Shown piece by piece: positions 6,961 to 15,616 of a stretch of 32,083 bases of DNA. The stretch lies in the NCBI GenBank assembly GCA_031272155.1, contig JAISUI010000003.1, positions 1 to 32,083 on the forward strand. The letters run 5' to 3'. Numbering within the stretch: the first letter of the stretch is position 1; each line of letters opens with the position of its first letter. This stretch comes from Tannerella sp. GTDB lineage: Bacteria > Bacteroidota > Bacteroidia > Bacteroidales > Tannerellaceae. The translations under genes and the position numbers were made by a program. Below the pieces are notes generated by a model that was not told the origin of the DNA, ran no database searches, and saw only the letters and a program-made list of their open reading frames with translations.

Positions 6961-9900
6961 AAATATAGATCGGTTGCGTCTTGACTGCGCGGATCAGGTA
7001 TTGGTACTCGCCGTTTGCATTGAGCGTACCGGGGAGTTCTTCCTGCAGGCCGTCGAAATAGCGGCTTGTTTTCACTGTTAACGGTTTGCCGTCGAATTGG
7101 ATTGTAAATGCAAAATCCTTGCCCCATTCCGTATAGTGCGTGCCGGCGGGCGGCCAGGTCGTCGCACCTGCGACGGACGGGATCCTTATCTCGCGCTGTA
7201 CGCGCGGGTCGCCGGGACTGCCTACGCATAGCAGCACCGTGCCGGGCTGGGTATTAAAGTCCAGCGCCAAGGGCTGTCCGTTTATCTCTTTAGTCTTGAG
7301 TGTCAAAAGGTTCAACATACCTGGCGCAGCGTTCTCATATTTGATGATCGGGTAGCACCCCGGTATGCAATTTTCGCCGTCGCGTTTCTCTATCACCACA
7401 TTCACCGTGCCGCGGGCGATCAGGTCTGTCACATACAGCAGGTCAGCCAGAAGATGTTCTTCGTTTTCGCGATCCATAAAGCCGTCGAGGTCGCCTATCG
7501 AGAAGCGTATCTCGGCGCCCTGATCCAACCGCAGTTGCTGTATGTCCATCCATCCGGCCTGCAACTCGTAACCGGCGCCTTTTTCGCGCAACGATTCATA
7601 GCCCGGCGCCAGGGCGCCCTCCAACTCTACATAGACATCCGAATAGATTGTTCCGAAGCCGCCCAGGCGCGAACTCGTGATTACATCCACCGACGGATCC
7701 TGTGGCCACAGTTCGCTGAAGGGCTGGTTGCACGCGCCGATCGGCTCAAGGTGCAGGTGGCGCGTATAGATGCCTGCATATTCTTTCGTATTCATCTGGA
7801 TTTCCGATACCAGTTCCAATTGACTGTCGTGCGTATGGTCGTCCGAAGCCCAGAACTCTACCTGATGGCGGATGCGCGTCGTGTCGGAGAAAATCTGCGC
7901 GTTGCGATAGCGACTGCCGTGGTAGAAACTGTCCGTGAGGAATGTGACCACCGTATGGTCATACACTACGGAGGGCTGACGTTCGAGCGTGACGGAGTCG
8001 AGGGACGTAATCACCACTGTATCAAGCGGCATGATGGTATCCACGTCCGTCACCTGACCGCGAATCCGGCGCTCGTAAGGATGGCGCCAGCAGTTTGGGT
8101 CTGCCGGGTCTGTGCTTTTGGCGGTGTATTGGATATAGAACGTTTTAGCCCCGGTCTCGCTTGCGCCTACGGAAGTTATGACGGCGCCCGAAAAATTGCT
8201 GTCTTCATACCAACCGCTTGCCGTGTATCCGTTTTTTCTCGGCAGCGCGGGTAATGTTGCGCCTGCACCGTAGGTATAGCCATTCGGCGACAGCATTGTC
8301 AGTTCCGTAGCATCGTCGAAGTATCTGATGCTATAGAGTTCCAGCGTTGCCGTTACTGTTATGGTCAGGTTATCGGCCGGCATGGATCCAAGCGTTGAAG
8401 AATAGCTATATGGGAGTTTGTATCCGGTTGCAAGACCGTCGCCGCTGTATGAAATAGTCGCCCCGTAATAATACGTTCCGCTGCCGGTTGTAGCCGTAAC
8501 GCCCGTACCCGCCGTAACGGTGAGTGCATATTGTTTACGGTCGTAATAGAGTTTCACAACAAGCGAACCGTCGGCAAGAATGGTTGCCGTGGTTGCGAGG
8601 CTGCCGTCCACCGTCGCCTCTTTGTAAGTGATGCCGTTTGTAACCTCCAATGACGAATGTTTCAAATCCGCAAGCGTCAGCAGTGCGCCTGTTGTACCGG
8701 TCAGCCTGCTGTCGTATGCCAAAACATACACGCCGGACGTATTCATCACATAATGTTCGACGTTGTACACTGTGTTAGAGTTTGCCGTGTATTTGACATA
8801 GAATGTTTTATTTCCGGTCTCGCTTGCGCCGATTGTGGTTACGGCAGCGCCCGAAAAATCACTGTGTTCATACCAGCCGCTCGGCGTGTAGCCGATTTTG
8901 GCCGGCAACGCAGGTAATGGCGTACTCACGCCGTAAGTGTAGGTGTTTGGCGACAGCGTTGTCAGTTCCGTAGCGCCGTTGAAGTATTTGATGCCATAGA
9001 CTTCCGGGGTTGCCGTTGCTGTAATTGTCAGGCTATTAGCCGGCATTGTCGCCGGATTCGGCGAATAACCGAACGGAGCAGTATATCCTGTTTTGGCGGT
9101 TGCGCCGGGGCTGATACTTTCGCCGTAGTATTTCAATCCGCTGCCGGTTGTAGTTGCAACGCCCGTGCCCGCTGAAACGGTGAGTGTATATTGTTTACGT
9201 TCGTAATAGAGTTTCACGACCAGCGAACCGTCGGCAAGAATGTTGGCTGTGGTTACGGCGCCGCCGCCCACTTTCGCCTCTTTGTAAACGATGCCGTTTG
9301 GAACTTCGAGCGATGAACGTTTCAAATTCGCAAGCGTCAAAATCGCGTTCGTAGTACCGGTCAGGTTGTCGTCCGCGCCGTCCTTTACATAATTGCCGGA
9401 CGTGTCCATCACCCAATGCTCGACTTTGTACGGCGTGTTTGTGTTTGCCGTCCACTGCGCGGTAAGGGTGACCGTTTCGGGATAAGTATTATTATTCGCA
9501 ACATAAAAGGCATTTGCCAACGTCGCGTAAGTAGGCGAGGCTCCCGCCGAATATAAAGCGTTTGACCCCGGACTGCTTTCGTTATATACTGTATTCTTCC
9601 AATTGTTGAACGTATATCCGACACGATTAGGAAGAGGCAGAACGGTGACAGGGTCTGCAGGATCAGCCACGTTGATAATATCTTCCGTTACTCCATCATT
9701 GTAATCCAAATAAACATGGTATCTGTATTGATCCCAAATTGCCGTAATGGTTATATACATGGGATTAGTATCGCTGTTTGCCAAATCGCCATATTTCATA
9801 TTGGTGCCATTACTGATGGGGTTAGCATTTTTCTCATTTTCCGTCACTTCCCAATGCGAAAAATAGTAGCCCGGCGCGTCAATATAGAGCCAGCGCGGAG

Positions 9901-12100
9901 GAATGGTCAGTATATCATCCCATTTGACATTCGTAACAGGGGGAATCGTGTATGTCTTCGTTCCCGTTGTGAGGGAGAAATCACTTGCTGCGTCCGACCA
10001 CCAGTAGCCCTGATATGTACCGCCGTCGGTTACCGTGCCGGTATTAAACCGGACCGTATATGTTTTCGGCGTCCATACGGCAGTAAGCGTAAGGTTATTT
10101 GTTAACGTCCATGGATTGAAAGAATATCCATTTGCGTATTCGACCGAATTGTCGGCGCCATTACTGCTCCATCCGGCAAAGGTGTAGCCCGATTTCACGA
10201 ACGTATTTGGATTTAGCGTTAGTGTTTGGTCATACGTAGCGGTTTGAGCGCTCATGGCGACGCTTGTCGCACCGTTGCCGTCGTAGGTGATGGTGTAGGT
10301 TTTAGGTCTCCACTGAGCAATATATTCAACGTTGGAGGTAACCGTATTCTGTAGCGCAGGCGACCACGTATCGAACTCATAGCCGGCGTTATTGCTTTGA
10401 TCGTAATTATTAGGTTCTGCCGGACGCGACGCATTTTCCGGGATGGAAGAATGGACTGCCTGCGTCCAGGCGCCATGCGTTCCCGGATTGTACGTAACCG
10501 AATAAAGGTTTGTATAAACAGCGATAAGTTCTATATCTTGCGTTACAGGGGCAGAAAAATTGTAGGGAGTATTCAAGTCGCCGCCGTTGACCGCCCAATG
10601 CCTAAATACGGTATTGGTTTTCGCAGGGTCGTTAGCGGGTTTGGTCGCCGTATTACTCCCGTAAACCAATATATTTTGTTGCGAATAGTCGCCGCTTCCG
10701 TTGCCGCCATTCAAATCGAACGTAACCTGCGCTATCCATTTGGCGTAGATCGTGACAGATTGCCCACTTTCTTTCCAAACCATATCGGCAGTAGTGTGAC
10801 GTGTATAGGACAGGGCATTCCCATCCGCATCAAACACCTGAATTTCATCATTTGTCCAGTATCCTGCGAAATGCAAATTCGTTTTTGTCGGAATGGTTTC
10901 TAAATCTGTTGTTACACCGAAATACAGCGTTGCGGAGGCAGCGCCGGAACCGCCGTTATTGTCAAGTGTTACTGTGCGCGTAACATAAGTTCTGGAATTA
11001 CTGACAGTTCCTGCAGTTCCTGCATGGCCTTGCGCACCGCCTGCGCCACCGTTACGTTCCAGTTTATCTGCGCCAATATCATCAACCCCGCCATGTCCGC
11101 CTTGGGTTGAAGTGCCGGATTCCCCTGTAGTATAAGTATTTATAAAATCAATTCCTATATAGTTACCGCCATTACCGCCATGTCCGCGCCTGCCGGTAAA
11201 ACTGCCGCCGCCGCCGCCGCCGCCCCCGCCGCCGCCGCCTCCGGAACCATAGCCGGATGCAGAAGAAGACGGACCGCCGCCGCCGCCGCCGCCGCCGCCG
11301 GGATAGGCTCCCCATGTATCACCCGCATCACCGCCTTTTCCGCCGGTTTTACTGGTTCCGCCGGTTGCATTTATGACTGTGTTGCCGACATTATATAAAG
11401 TTCCGTAATTTACAGGAGCAGTCGCGCCGTCGCTTCCGTCGCTACCATCTTTAGTGTCATTCCACAACCAAAAATCACCATGACCTCCGGCACCACCGGC
11501 GCCTCCGGCGCCTCCGGCAGTTCCAATACCTGCGCCCGGCCCTCCTGCTCCGGCGCCGCCATTACCACCATCTCCGCTACCTCCGCCGGTCGCATTTTGA
11601 CCTTTGTTGCCGTTTGCTGCTTGCCCGCTTGCGCCTCCGGTAGCATTAAGCGTTCCGGCGCCGGTTATTGTAAGTGCGTTGGGACTAAGCAGTTCTATGC
11701 CTGGCTGACCCGGTGTTGTGCCATTACCATCCGCACCTTTAACGGTGAGGGTTGAACCTGCGTCAATCCAGAGTACTACATCCGTACCGTTAATTCTAAG
11801 TCCCGGGCCGCTTGTTACTTGTATTGTTACGTTTCCGCGAACGTGATAAATATTGCCTGTATAAAGGGTTTGCGTCGTATTGCTTGAGGTTAAATTAACG
11901 ACATTTGTTGCCAAAGCGTTCACCTCAGTTAGCGAGGTTATGGACAGCAACAGCGCTATCCAAGTCAATTTGGTAGATAACGTATTGAACATCAAATTAT
12001 GCCCAATAACTCTATGAAAAGGGCGCCATGCGTCTCTGATGGCGTTATTAAGTAAGGTATATATTTTACTCAAAGTTAATCTATTAACAAAGGTTGCCAT
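6725..12100 (-). CDS. Giant T9SS-secreted surface protein with Gly-rich segment and InlB/Listeria-Bacteroides repeats
   Basis: About 1790 residues (numbering from the ORF track). The track begins at a GTG; I prefer the ATG three codons later. A third start (ATG at 11990-11992) would give the most normal signal peptide, MFNTLSTKLTWIALLLSITSLTEVNA. After the signal, residues 65-150 look like a beta-rich adhesin head. Residues 150-370 are extremely Gly-rich, with runs of 9-13 Gly. From about 380 to 1330 there are many repeats of the Listeria-Bacteroides/Flg_new type (e.g. YTITYDGNGAT...GYTFAGWS), the last two being 221-residue tandem units that include a MucBP-like KVEHWVM..G.Y segment. A unique region (about 1335-1715) precedes a final ~75-residue T9SS type A sorting domain (ANIYSIAGQLVKI...GVYIVTLKDNVIHKVIIR). 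It is probably a surface adhesin, but its ligand is unknown. Confidence 0.92.
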   Translation of the reverse strand: MATFVNRLTLSKIYTLLNNAIRDAWRPFHRVIGHNLMFNTLSTKLTWIALLLSITSLTEVNALATNVVNLTSSNTTQTLYTGNIYHVRGNVTIQVTSGPGLRINGTDVVLWIDAGSTLTVKGADGNGTTPGQPGIELLSPNALTITGAGTLNATGGASGQAANGNKGQNATGGGSGDGGNGGAGAGGPGAGIGTAGGAGGAGGAGGHGDFWLWNDTKDGSDGSDGATAPVNYGTLYNVGNTVINATGGTSKTGGKGGDAGDTWGAYPGGGGGGGGGPSSSASGYGSGGGGGGGGGGGGGSFTGRRGHGGNGGNYIGIDFINTYTTGESGTSTQGGHGGVDDIGADKLERNGGAGGAQGHAGTAGTVSNSRTYVTRTVTLDNNGGSGAASATLYFGVTTDLETIPTKTNLHFAGYWTNDEIQVFDADGNALSYTRHTTADMVWKESGQSVTIYAKWIAQVTFDLNGGNGSGDYSQQNILVYGSNTATKPANDPAKTNTVFRHWAVNGGDLNTPYNFSAPVTQDIELIAVYTNLYSVTYNPGTHGAWTQAVHSSIPENASRPAEPNNYDQSNNAGYEFDTWSPALQNTVTSNVEYIAQWRPKTYTITYDGNGATSVAMSAQTATYDQTLTLNPNTFVKSGYTFAGWSSNGADNSVEYANGYSFNPWTLTNNLTLTAVWTPKTYTVRFNTGTVTDGGTYQGYWWSDAASDFSLTTGTKTYTIPPVTNVKWDDILTIPPRWLYIDAPGYYFSHWEVTENEKNANPISNGTNMKYGDLANSDTNPMYITITAIWDQYRYHVYLDYNDGVTEDIINVADPADPVTVLPLPNRVGYTFNNWKNTVYNESSPGSNALYSAGASPTYATLANAFYVANNNTYPETVTLTAQWTANTNTPYKVEHWVMDTSGNYVKDGADDNLTGTTNAILTLANLKRSSLEVPNGIVYKEAKVGGGAVTTANILADGSLVVKLYYERKQYTLTVSAGTGVATTTGSGLKYYGESISPGATAKTGYTAPFGYSPNPATMPANSLTITATATPEVYGIKYFNGATELTTLSPNTYTYGVSTPLPALPAKIGYTPSGWYEHSDFSGAAVTTIGASETGNKTFYVKYTANSNTVYNVEHYVMNTSGVYVLAYDSRLTGTTGALLTLADLKHSSLEVTNGITYKEATVDGSLATTATILADGSLVVKLYYDRKQYALTVTAGTGVTATTGSGTYYYGATISYSGDGLATGYKLPYSYSSTLGSMPADNLTITVTATLELYSIRYFDDATELTMLSPNGYTYGAGATLPALPRKNGYTASGWYEDSNFSGAVITSVGASETGAKTFYIQYTAKSTDPADPNCWRHPYERRIRGQVTDVDTIMPLDTVVITSLDSVTLERQPSVVYDHTVVTFLTDSFYHGSRYRNAQIFSDTTRIRHQVEFWASDDHTHDSQLELVSEIQMNTKEYAGIYTRHLHLEPIGACNQPFSELWPQDPSVDVITSSRLGGFGTIYSDVYVELEGALAPGYESLREKGAGYELQAGWMDIQQLRLDQGAEIRFSIGDLDGFMDRENEEHLLADLLYVTDLIARGTVNVVIEKRDGENCIPGCYPIIKYENAAPGMLNLLTLKTKEINGQPLALDFNTQPGTVLLCVGSPGDPRVQREIRIPSVAGATTWPPAGTHYTEWGKDFAFTIQFDGKPLTVKTSRYFDGLQEELPGTLNANGEYQYLIRAVKTQPIYIYIGPEAVANETLSGPDVWAHGNMLYIRVAHETTANIYSIAGQLVKILKLGEGVTAIPLGRGVYIVTLKDNVIHKVIIR
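8126..9451 (-). repeat. Two tandem 663-bp units inside the giant gene
   Basis: The segment splits into 8789-9451 and 8126-8788, each exactly 221 codons, bounded by TAN/TAK codons. Shared strings include LADGSLVVKLYY and TLSPNxYTYG. A tandem duplication kept in frame is the simplest explanation. Confidence 0.85.
11204..11299 (-). repeat. CCG/GGC trinucleotide tracts coding poly-glycine
   Basis: Two runs of mostly GCC/CCG triplets (about 11204-11239 and 11274-11299) encode the longest Gly stretches. Such tracts can change length in steps of one codon by slippage. Confidence 0.8.
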
Positions 12101-12125
12101 AAGTTTCACTGTTTTTTTGCGGCTA

Positions 12126-12156
12126 CAAAGATGAGAATTAGTTTTTAATTAACAAG
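12126..12156 (-). promoter_or_regulatory. Promoter of the giant surface-protein gene
   Basis: Minus strand: CTTG (12153-12156), 19-bp spacer, CATCTTTG (12126-12133), one mismatch from TAnnTTTG. It implies a short leader to the ATG at 12100. Confidence 0.6.
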
Positions 12157-12220
12157 CGGAGTTTGGCAAATTTTTTAATCGGCTGGGAATTTTTTTGAAA
12201 AATATCCCCTTTTTGGTAAA

Positions 12221-12847
12221 TTAATAACCTGATTCTCTCAGGCTATCCTGCAGCCGGCGCATGGATTCGTACAGTTTGGCGGTTGCTTTGAAATTGCCGT
12301 AACGCACTTGCAGGAATCGTTTTGTGAGTTCGCGGAATGCAGTCCGCAAAGCGGCAGGTTTCAGTTCGTAAACGTATTCTGTGGGTGTTTTGTAAATTTG
12401 CCAGTCTATCCATTCCCTGTCGGCCGCGAGGCGCAACGTCTGCAGGTAAAGGATGCGGACAGCCGAACGGTAGTCGCCTGCGTCGAGCGCCTTTGCGAGT
12501 TCGGTTTCAAAATTCACGCCATAAATATTTTCTTCCGTTATTTCAACCGGAAGAGGCATTGTTTTGGCGCGAAAAAAAAGTTCGGGACGTTTTCTGTAGA
12601 TAAAAAAGACCGTCGCCAGCACAACGGCCACGAAGAACAGCGCCAGAAACCACTGCCCGCCGCGCGAATCGCCCAGTAGGGCAAAATCGCGAATGAGCCG
12701 GTCAAGCCAATGAAAAAAATAGTCTATCAGGTTGTCGTTGCCGAAATCGGCCTGACTATTGTAGTTATACCGGGGATCAGCCAGGTAAGCGGCAATCTTG
12801 ACGGAGTCGTACACCAGCGTATCCATGGCCTGTATCGCTTTTGTCAT
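12221..12847 (-). CDS. DUF4129 membrane protein
   Basis: The 208-residue product has an N-terminal extracytoplasmic part, one transmembrane helix (about 66-84, FLALFFVAVVLATVFFIY) and a C-terminal DUF4129 domain (FETELAKALDAGDYRSAVRILYLQTLRLAADREWIDWQIYKTPTEYVYEL...FLQVRYGNF). DUF4129 proteins usually sit in envelope operons with SpoIIM-like, RDD, MoxR ATPase and DUF58 proteins; their biochemical role is unproven. The start codon overlaps the stop of the upstream gene by 4 bp (ATGA), so translation is probably coupled. MoxR and DUF58 genes expected next are absent; the giant T9SS gene lies there instead. Confidence 0.88.
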   Translation of the reverse strand: MTKAIQAMDTLVYDSVKIAAYLADPRYNYNSQADFGNDNLIDYFFHWLDRLIRDFALLGDSRGGQWFLALFFVAVVLATVFFIYRKRPELFFRAKTMPLPVEITEENIYGVNFETELAKALDAGDYRSAVRILYLQTLRLAADREWIDWQIYKTPTEYVYELKPAALRTAFRELTKRFLQVRYGNFKATAKLYESMRRLQDSLRESGY

Positions 12848-13779
12848 AATTGTTCAAAGTTACGGATATTTTCATCAAACAAAACATTATCCTTCTTTTC
12901 GACCACGCTGAAATAGTGGAACGCCATGCCTGTTGTTGTGAGGATGACGGACAGATAAGCGCCGAACGCCTGGATAACTGCCAGCAGATAAGCGCCGAAC
13001 TGATACCAGACCGACATATTGAAAGCGGAATCGGGATTTCCGAGCGAGAGGATTTCTCCGATAATGGTAACGATGTACCACGGCATGGTGGTCACGCCGG
13101 AAATAATATTGGCCAGCAAGCCAAAAACCAGCACGACTAAAAACGTTTCGCCCCATGTCGCAAAGCCGTACCGGAATGTTTTCTTCAGTGCAACGGAAAA
13201 CGTATGCCTGCCCAACAGATAGACTGCAGGCAACAGCATGAAGGGAATCATGACGAGGATGGCGGCGATGAGCAATAAGGGAAGCGTGATGGCCAGCGAC
13301 CAAAGCGCCAGCCAGGCCAACAGTCCGACGATGAGGGTGACCGCCAGTATCACGGCGAAGCCGAAAAGCGTCAGGCGGAGCATCTTCTTCAGGTTGGCGA
13401 CAAATGAAGTCTTGAAATCGGAAAACCGAATGTCGAGCAACCGTGTTTCGCGCATTTCGTATGCCTGTATCAGGCTGAAAATAAGTGCCGACAGGACGCA
13501 TTGTCCGATCAGGACGCAAAGCATTAGCAGTCCATAGTCCGCAATCAGCGTTATGATGGCGTCCGAATAACTGCCATTTTCTATTGAGCTAAGATGCAGC
13601 GTGTTGTGCAGGTAGGCGTTCATGGCGTAGGCCTGCACGAGGCAGATGGGAAGCGTTATATAGAGTGAATATTTCAGGAACGTTTTCCACGTTTCACGAA
13701 AGAACGCAAACGATACGTTCAATTTTTCGCTAAACGTACGCACTTTGTAAAATTTGATTTTAGGGTTCGGAAATTCCAT
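12844..13779 (-). CDS. Multi-transmembrane protein of the SpoIIM/DUF4129 cluster
   Basis: I chose ATG 13777-13779 (MEFPNPKIKFYKVRTFSEKLN), giving 311 residues and overlapping the upstream spoIIM-like gene by 20 bp; the ORF-track start reads 84 bp further into that gene. At least six hydrophobic stretches are visible, including LLMLCVLIGQCVLSALIFSLI, FAVILAVTLIVGLLAWLALWSL and LPLLLIAAILVMIPFMLLPAVYLL. The cytoplasmic N-terminus and alternating loops suggest an inner-membrane protein. I do not recognise a named domain beyond a general resemblance to the glycerophosphodiester phosphodiesterase-associated/DUF4013-like membrane family. Position between SpoIIM and DUF4129 genes, with overlaps on both sides, argues for one envelope complex. 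Confidence 0.85.
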   Translation of the reverse strand: MEFPNPKIKFYKVRTFSEKLNVSFAFFRETWKTFLKYSLYITLPICLVQAYAMNAYLHNTLHLSSIENGSYSDAIITLIADYGLLMLCVLIGQCVLSALIFSLIQAYEMRETRLLDIRFSDFKTSFVANLKKMLRLTLFGFAVILAVTLIVGLLAWLALWSLAITLPLLLIAAILVMIPFMLLPAVYLLGRHTFSVALKKTFRYGFATWGETFLVVLVFGLLANIISGVTTMPWYIVTIIGEILSLGNPDSAFNMSVWYQFGAYLLAVIQAFGAYLSVILTTTGMAFHYFSVVEKKDNVLFDENIRNFEQL

Positions 13780-14725
13780 TGTGATATAATCGTTTTGGTA
13801 AATAAACATAATAATAAACAACAAAAGCCATGCAAGCGACAATAAATCCGCCACGCATGACATCAGGCGCCCACGTATGGCGCGTGAGGAAACTCTCGAC
13901 GAATCCGGCCACTACTGTAATGGGGATTCCGCCAATTACAATTTTCAGTCCCCGTTTGGCGCCTTCGCGGAAGGCATAGCCGCGCGGATATGTGCCGGGG
14001 AACAGCCAGCCGTTGCCAAGTGCAAAACCGGCCGCACCGGTGACGACCATCTCCGACATCTCCAGCGTTCCGTGGAGCCAGATCGCCAACAGGGATTCCA
14101 GTCCGGCGTGCTGCTGGAAAAAAAATGTCTGGAAGGCGCCAATCATCACTCCGTTATACAAAATCACCATCCCTGTGAAGAAGCCGGTCAATATTCCCGA
14201 TACAAAAAGCACGAAAGAAACCCGTATGTTATTGAAAACAATCATGAAAAACATCTGCACTGGCGAGCCATGGGCATAGACGGCCATTGGTTCGCCGCGC
14301 TCAATGTTATGCAGGGTCATGTCCACATAGCCGTCGCCCAGTATCAGGCGCGGGAACGTCTCGTCTTTCAACGTGGACAGGCATCCGATACCGACGCATA
14401 CAGCAAAAAGCAGGAACGAGTACAGCAATTCTCGCCGCGAACGATAGATCACAAGCGGGATTTCTCGCGTCCAGAACGTCACTATGCGCGAGACGGATTC
14501 TTTCTTGTTTTTGTACAATAGATTGTGCAGCGCTGAGGCGAGGTTGTTCAGATAAACCGTGATGCGCGAATGTGGATAGTGGCTGCGGGAAAAGGACAAG
14601 TCGGTTGTGATTTCCGTATAAGCGTCGGCCAGACGTCCCGGGTCTTGCTTTTCCGCAGTCTCAATTACCTTCTCTAACTCTTTCCATTTTGGGAAGTTTT
14701 GACGGATAAATGAAGCCTCTTTCAT
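13760..14725 (-). CDS. Stage II sporulation protein M family (SpoIIM-like) membrane protein
   Basis: The 321-residue protein has a soluble N-terminal helical domain (about 1-100, MKEASFIRQNFPKWKELEKVIE...) followed by several membrane helices. Family signatures are FVLFVSGILTGFFTGMVILYNGVMIGAFQTFFF and LLAIWLHGTLEMSEMVVTGAAGFALG, containing the conserved HGTLE. SpoIIM proteins act with others to recruit cell-wall hydrolases in spore formers; in Bacteroidota, which do not sporulate, the role is unknown but presumably in the envelope. It heads a minus-strand operon with a multi-TM protein and a DUF4129 protein and diverges from an RDD gene, an arrangement common in the phylum. Confidence 0.92.
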   Translation of the reverse strand: MKEASFIRQNFPKWKELEKVIETAEKQDPGRLADAYTEITTDLSFSRSHYPHSRITVYLNNLASALHNLLYKNKKESVSRIVTFWTREIPLVIYRSRRELLYSFLLFAVCVGIGCLSTLKDETFPRLILGDGYVDMTLHNIERGEPMAVYAHGSPVQMFFMIVFNNIRVSFVLFVSGILTGFFTGMVILYNGVMIGAFQTFFFQQHAGLESLLAIWLHGTLEMSEMVVTGAAGFALGNGWLFPGTYPRGYAFREGAKRGLKIVIGGIPITVVAGFVESFLTRHTWAPDVMRGGFIVACMAFVVYYYVYLPKRLYHNGISEP

Positions 14726-14752
14726 TACTTGCGATATAGAAATTGTTTAATT

Positions 14753-14784
14753 TTTGGCAAATATAGACATTCTTCTTATATTTG
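14753..14784 (+). promoter_or_regulatory. Promoter of the RDD gene
   Basis: TTTG (14753-14756), 20-bp spacer, TATATTTG (14777-14784): both boxes match the Bacteroidota consensus. It is 20 bp before the ATG at 14804. Confidence 0.7.
14758..14765 (-). promoter_or_regulatory. Divergent -7 box of the SpoIIM operon
   Basis: Minus-strand TATATTTG lies inside the spacer of the RDD promoter, 33 bp before the spoIIM-like ATG. The two promoters therefore overlap and probably interfere. No good -33 box is seen on this strand. Confidence 0.5.
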
Positions 14785-14803
14785 CCGTAAAAAAACGAGA
14801 AAA

Positions 14804-15544
14804 ATGACAGCATTCACTATCATCACGAGCCAGTATGTGCAGATAGATCAGACGCCTGCCAGCATCGGGGAACGGATATTGGCGCGGATTATTGACACTT
14901 TGTTGTTTGTCATTTACTATATGGCAATGAGTTTCATTCTGTACTGGTTTTTTTTTCGAGTTCTTAATGATAGCTTTTCGGAAGATGTGATCATTACCGT
15001 CTATTTTGTTTTTCTTCTGCCCGTACTGTTTTATTCGCCGCTGTGGGAATTTTTCAACCGTGGACAGTCGCCTGGGAAGAAGATACTTGGCATCCGTGTG
15101 GTGATGAAGGATGGTTCTGTGCCGGGAATGAGCGCCTACTTGCTCCGGTGGCTATTGCTGCTGATAGATTTGTATCTGTTCAATTGCATCGGGATCATCA
15201 GCATTGCACTGACGAAAGACCGCCAGCGTCTTGGTGATCTGGCTGCCCATACACTCGTTATCAAAGAAAAAGATTACCGGCGAGTCCACGTAACACTCGA
15301 CGAATTTAACCATTTCAACGCCGACTATCGCCCCTTCTTTCCGCAAGCTGAAAACCTGTCCTTGGAGCAGGTAAACTTCATCAACCGAACGCTTTTGCAT
15401 TACGACGCTCAGCGCCCGCAACGCATCCATGATTTGGCCGCTAAAGTGCGTGAGTTTCTAAAAATCAACCCGTCCATCAGCGACGAGAACTTATTACAGG
15501 CGCTTGTGCGGGATTTTCAGTATTATGCGCTGGAGGAAATTTGA
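14804..15544 (+). CDS. RDD family membrane protein
   Basis: The ATG at 14804 fits the promoter just upstream and gives 246 residues; the ORF-track start lies upstream of that promoter. The RDD domain covers about residues 15-155, with the typical pattern ASIGERILARIIDTLLFVIYYMAMSFILYWFF, LFYSPLWEFFNRGQSPGKKILGIRVV and DRQRLGDLAAHTLVI. The remaining ~90 residues are a soluble cytoplasmic tail (FPQAENLSLEQVNFINRTLLHYD...). RDD proteins are membrane proteins, some linked to ion exchange, with no general activity established. Divergent pairing with SpoIIM/DUF4129 genes is a conserved Bacteroidota context and suggests a common complex or process. Confidence 0.92.
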   Translation: MTAFTIITSQYVQIDQTPASIGERILARIIDTLLFVIYYMAMSFILYWFFFRVLNDSFSEDVIITVYFVFLLPVLFYSPLWEFFNRGQSPGKKILGIRVVMKDGSVPGMSAYLLRWLLLLIDLYLFNCIGIISIALTKDRQRLGDLAAHTLVIKEKDYRRVHVTLDEFNHFNADYRPFFPQAENLSLEQVNFINRTLLHYDAQRPQRIHDLAAKVREFLKINPSISDENLLQALVRDFQYYALEEI

Positions 15545-15585
15545 TACCGGATTTTTTGGATGCTGTGTTTTCATAAATTTATTCT

Positions 15586-15593
15586 TATCTTTG
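15586..15593 (+). promoter_or_regulatory. -7 box of the collagen-like lipoprotein gene
   Basis: TATCTTTG matches TAnnTTTG exactly, 23 bp before the ATG at 15617. Only a weak TGTG lies 18 bp upstream. Confidence 0.5.
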
Positions 15594-15616
15594 TGCCGGA
15601 ACTAAATATCACAAGG

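Noticed and set aside
7454-8254. 266-aa plus-strand ORF
   Set aside because: Antisense shadow of the giant T9SS gene; other long ORFs at 9716-10105 and 10397-10903 are the same kind.
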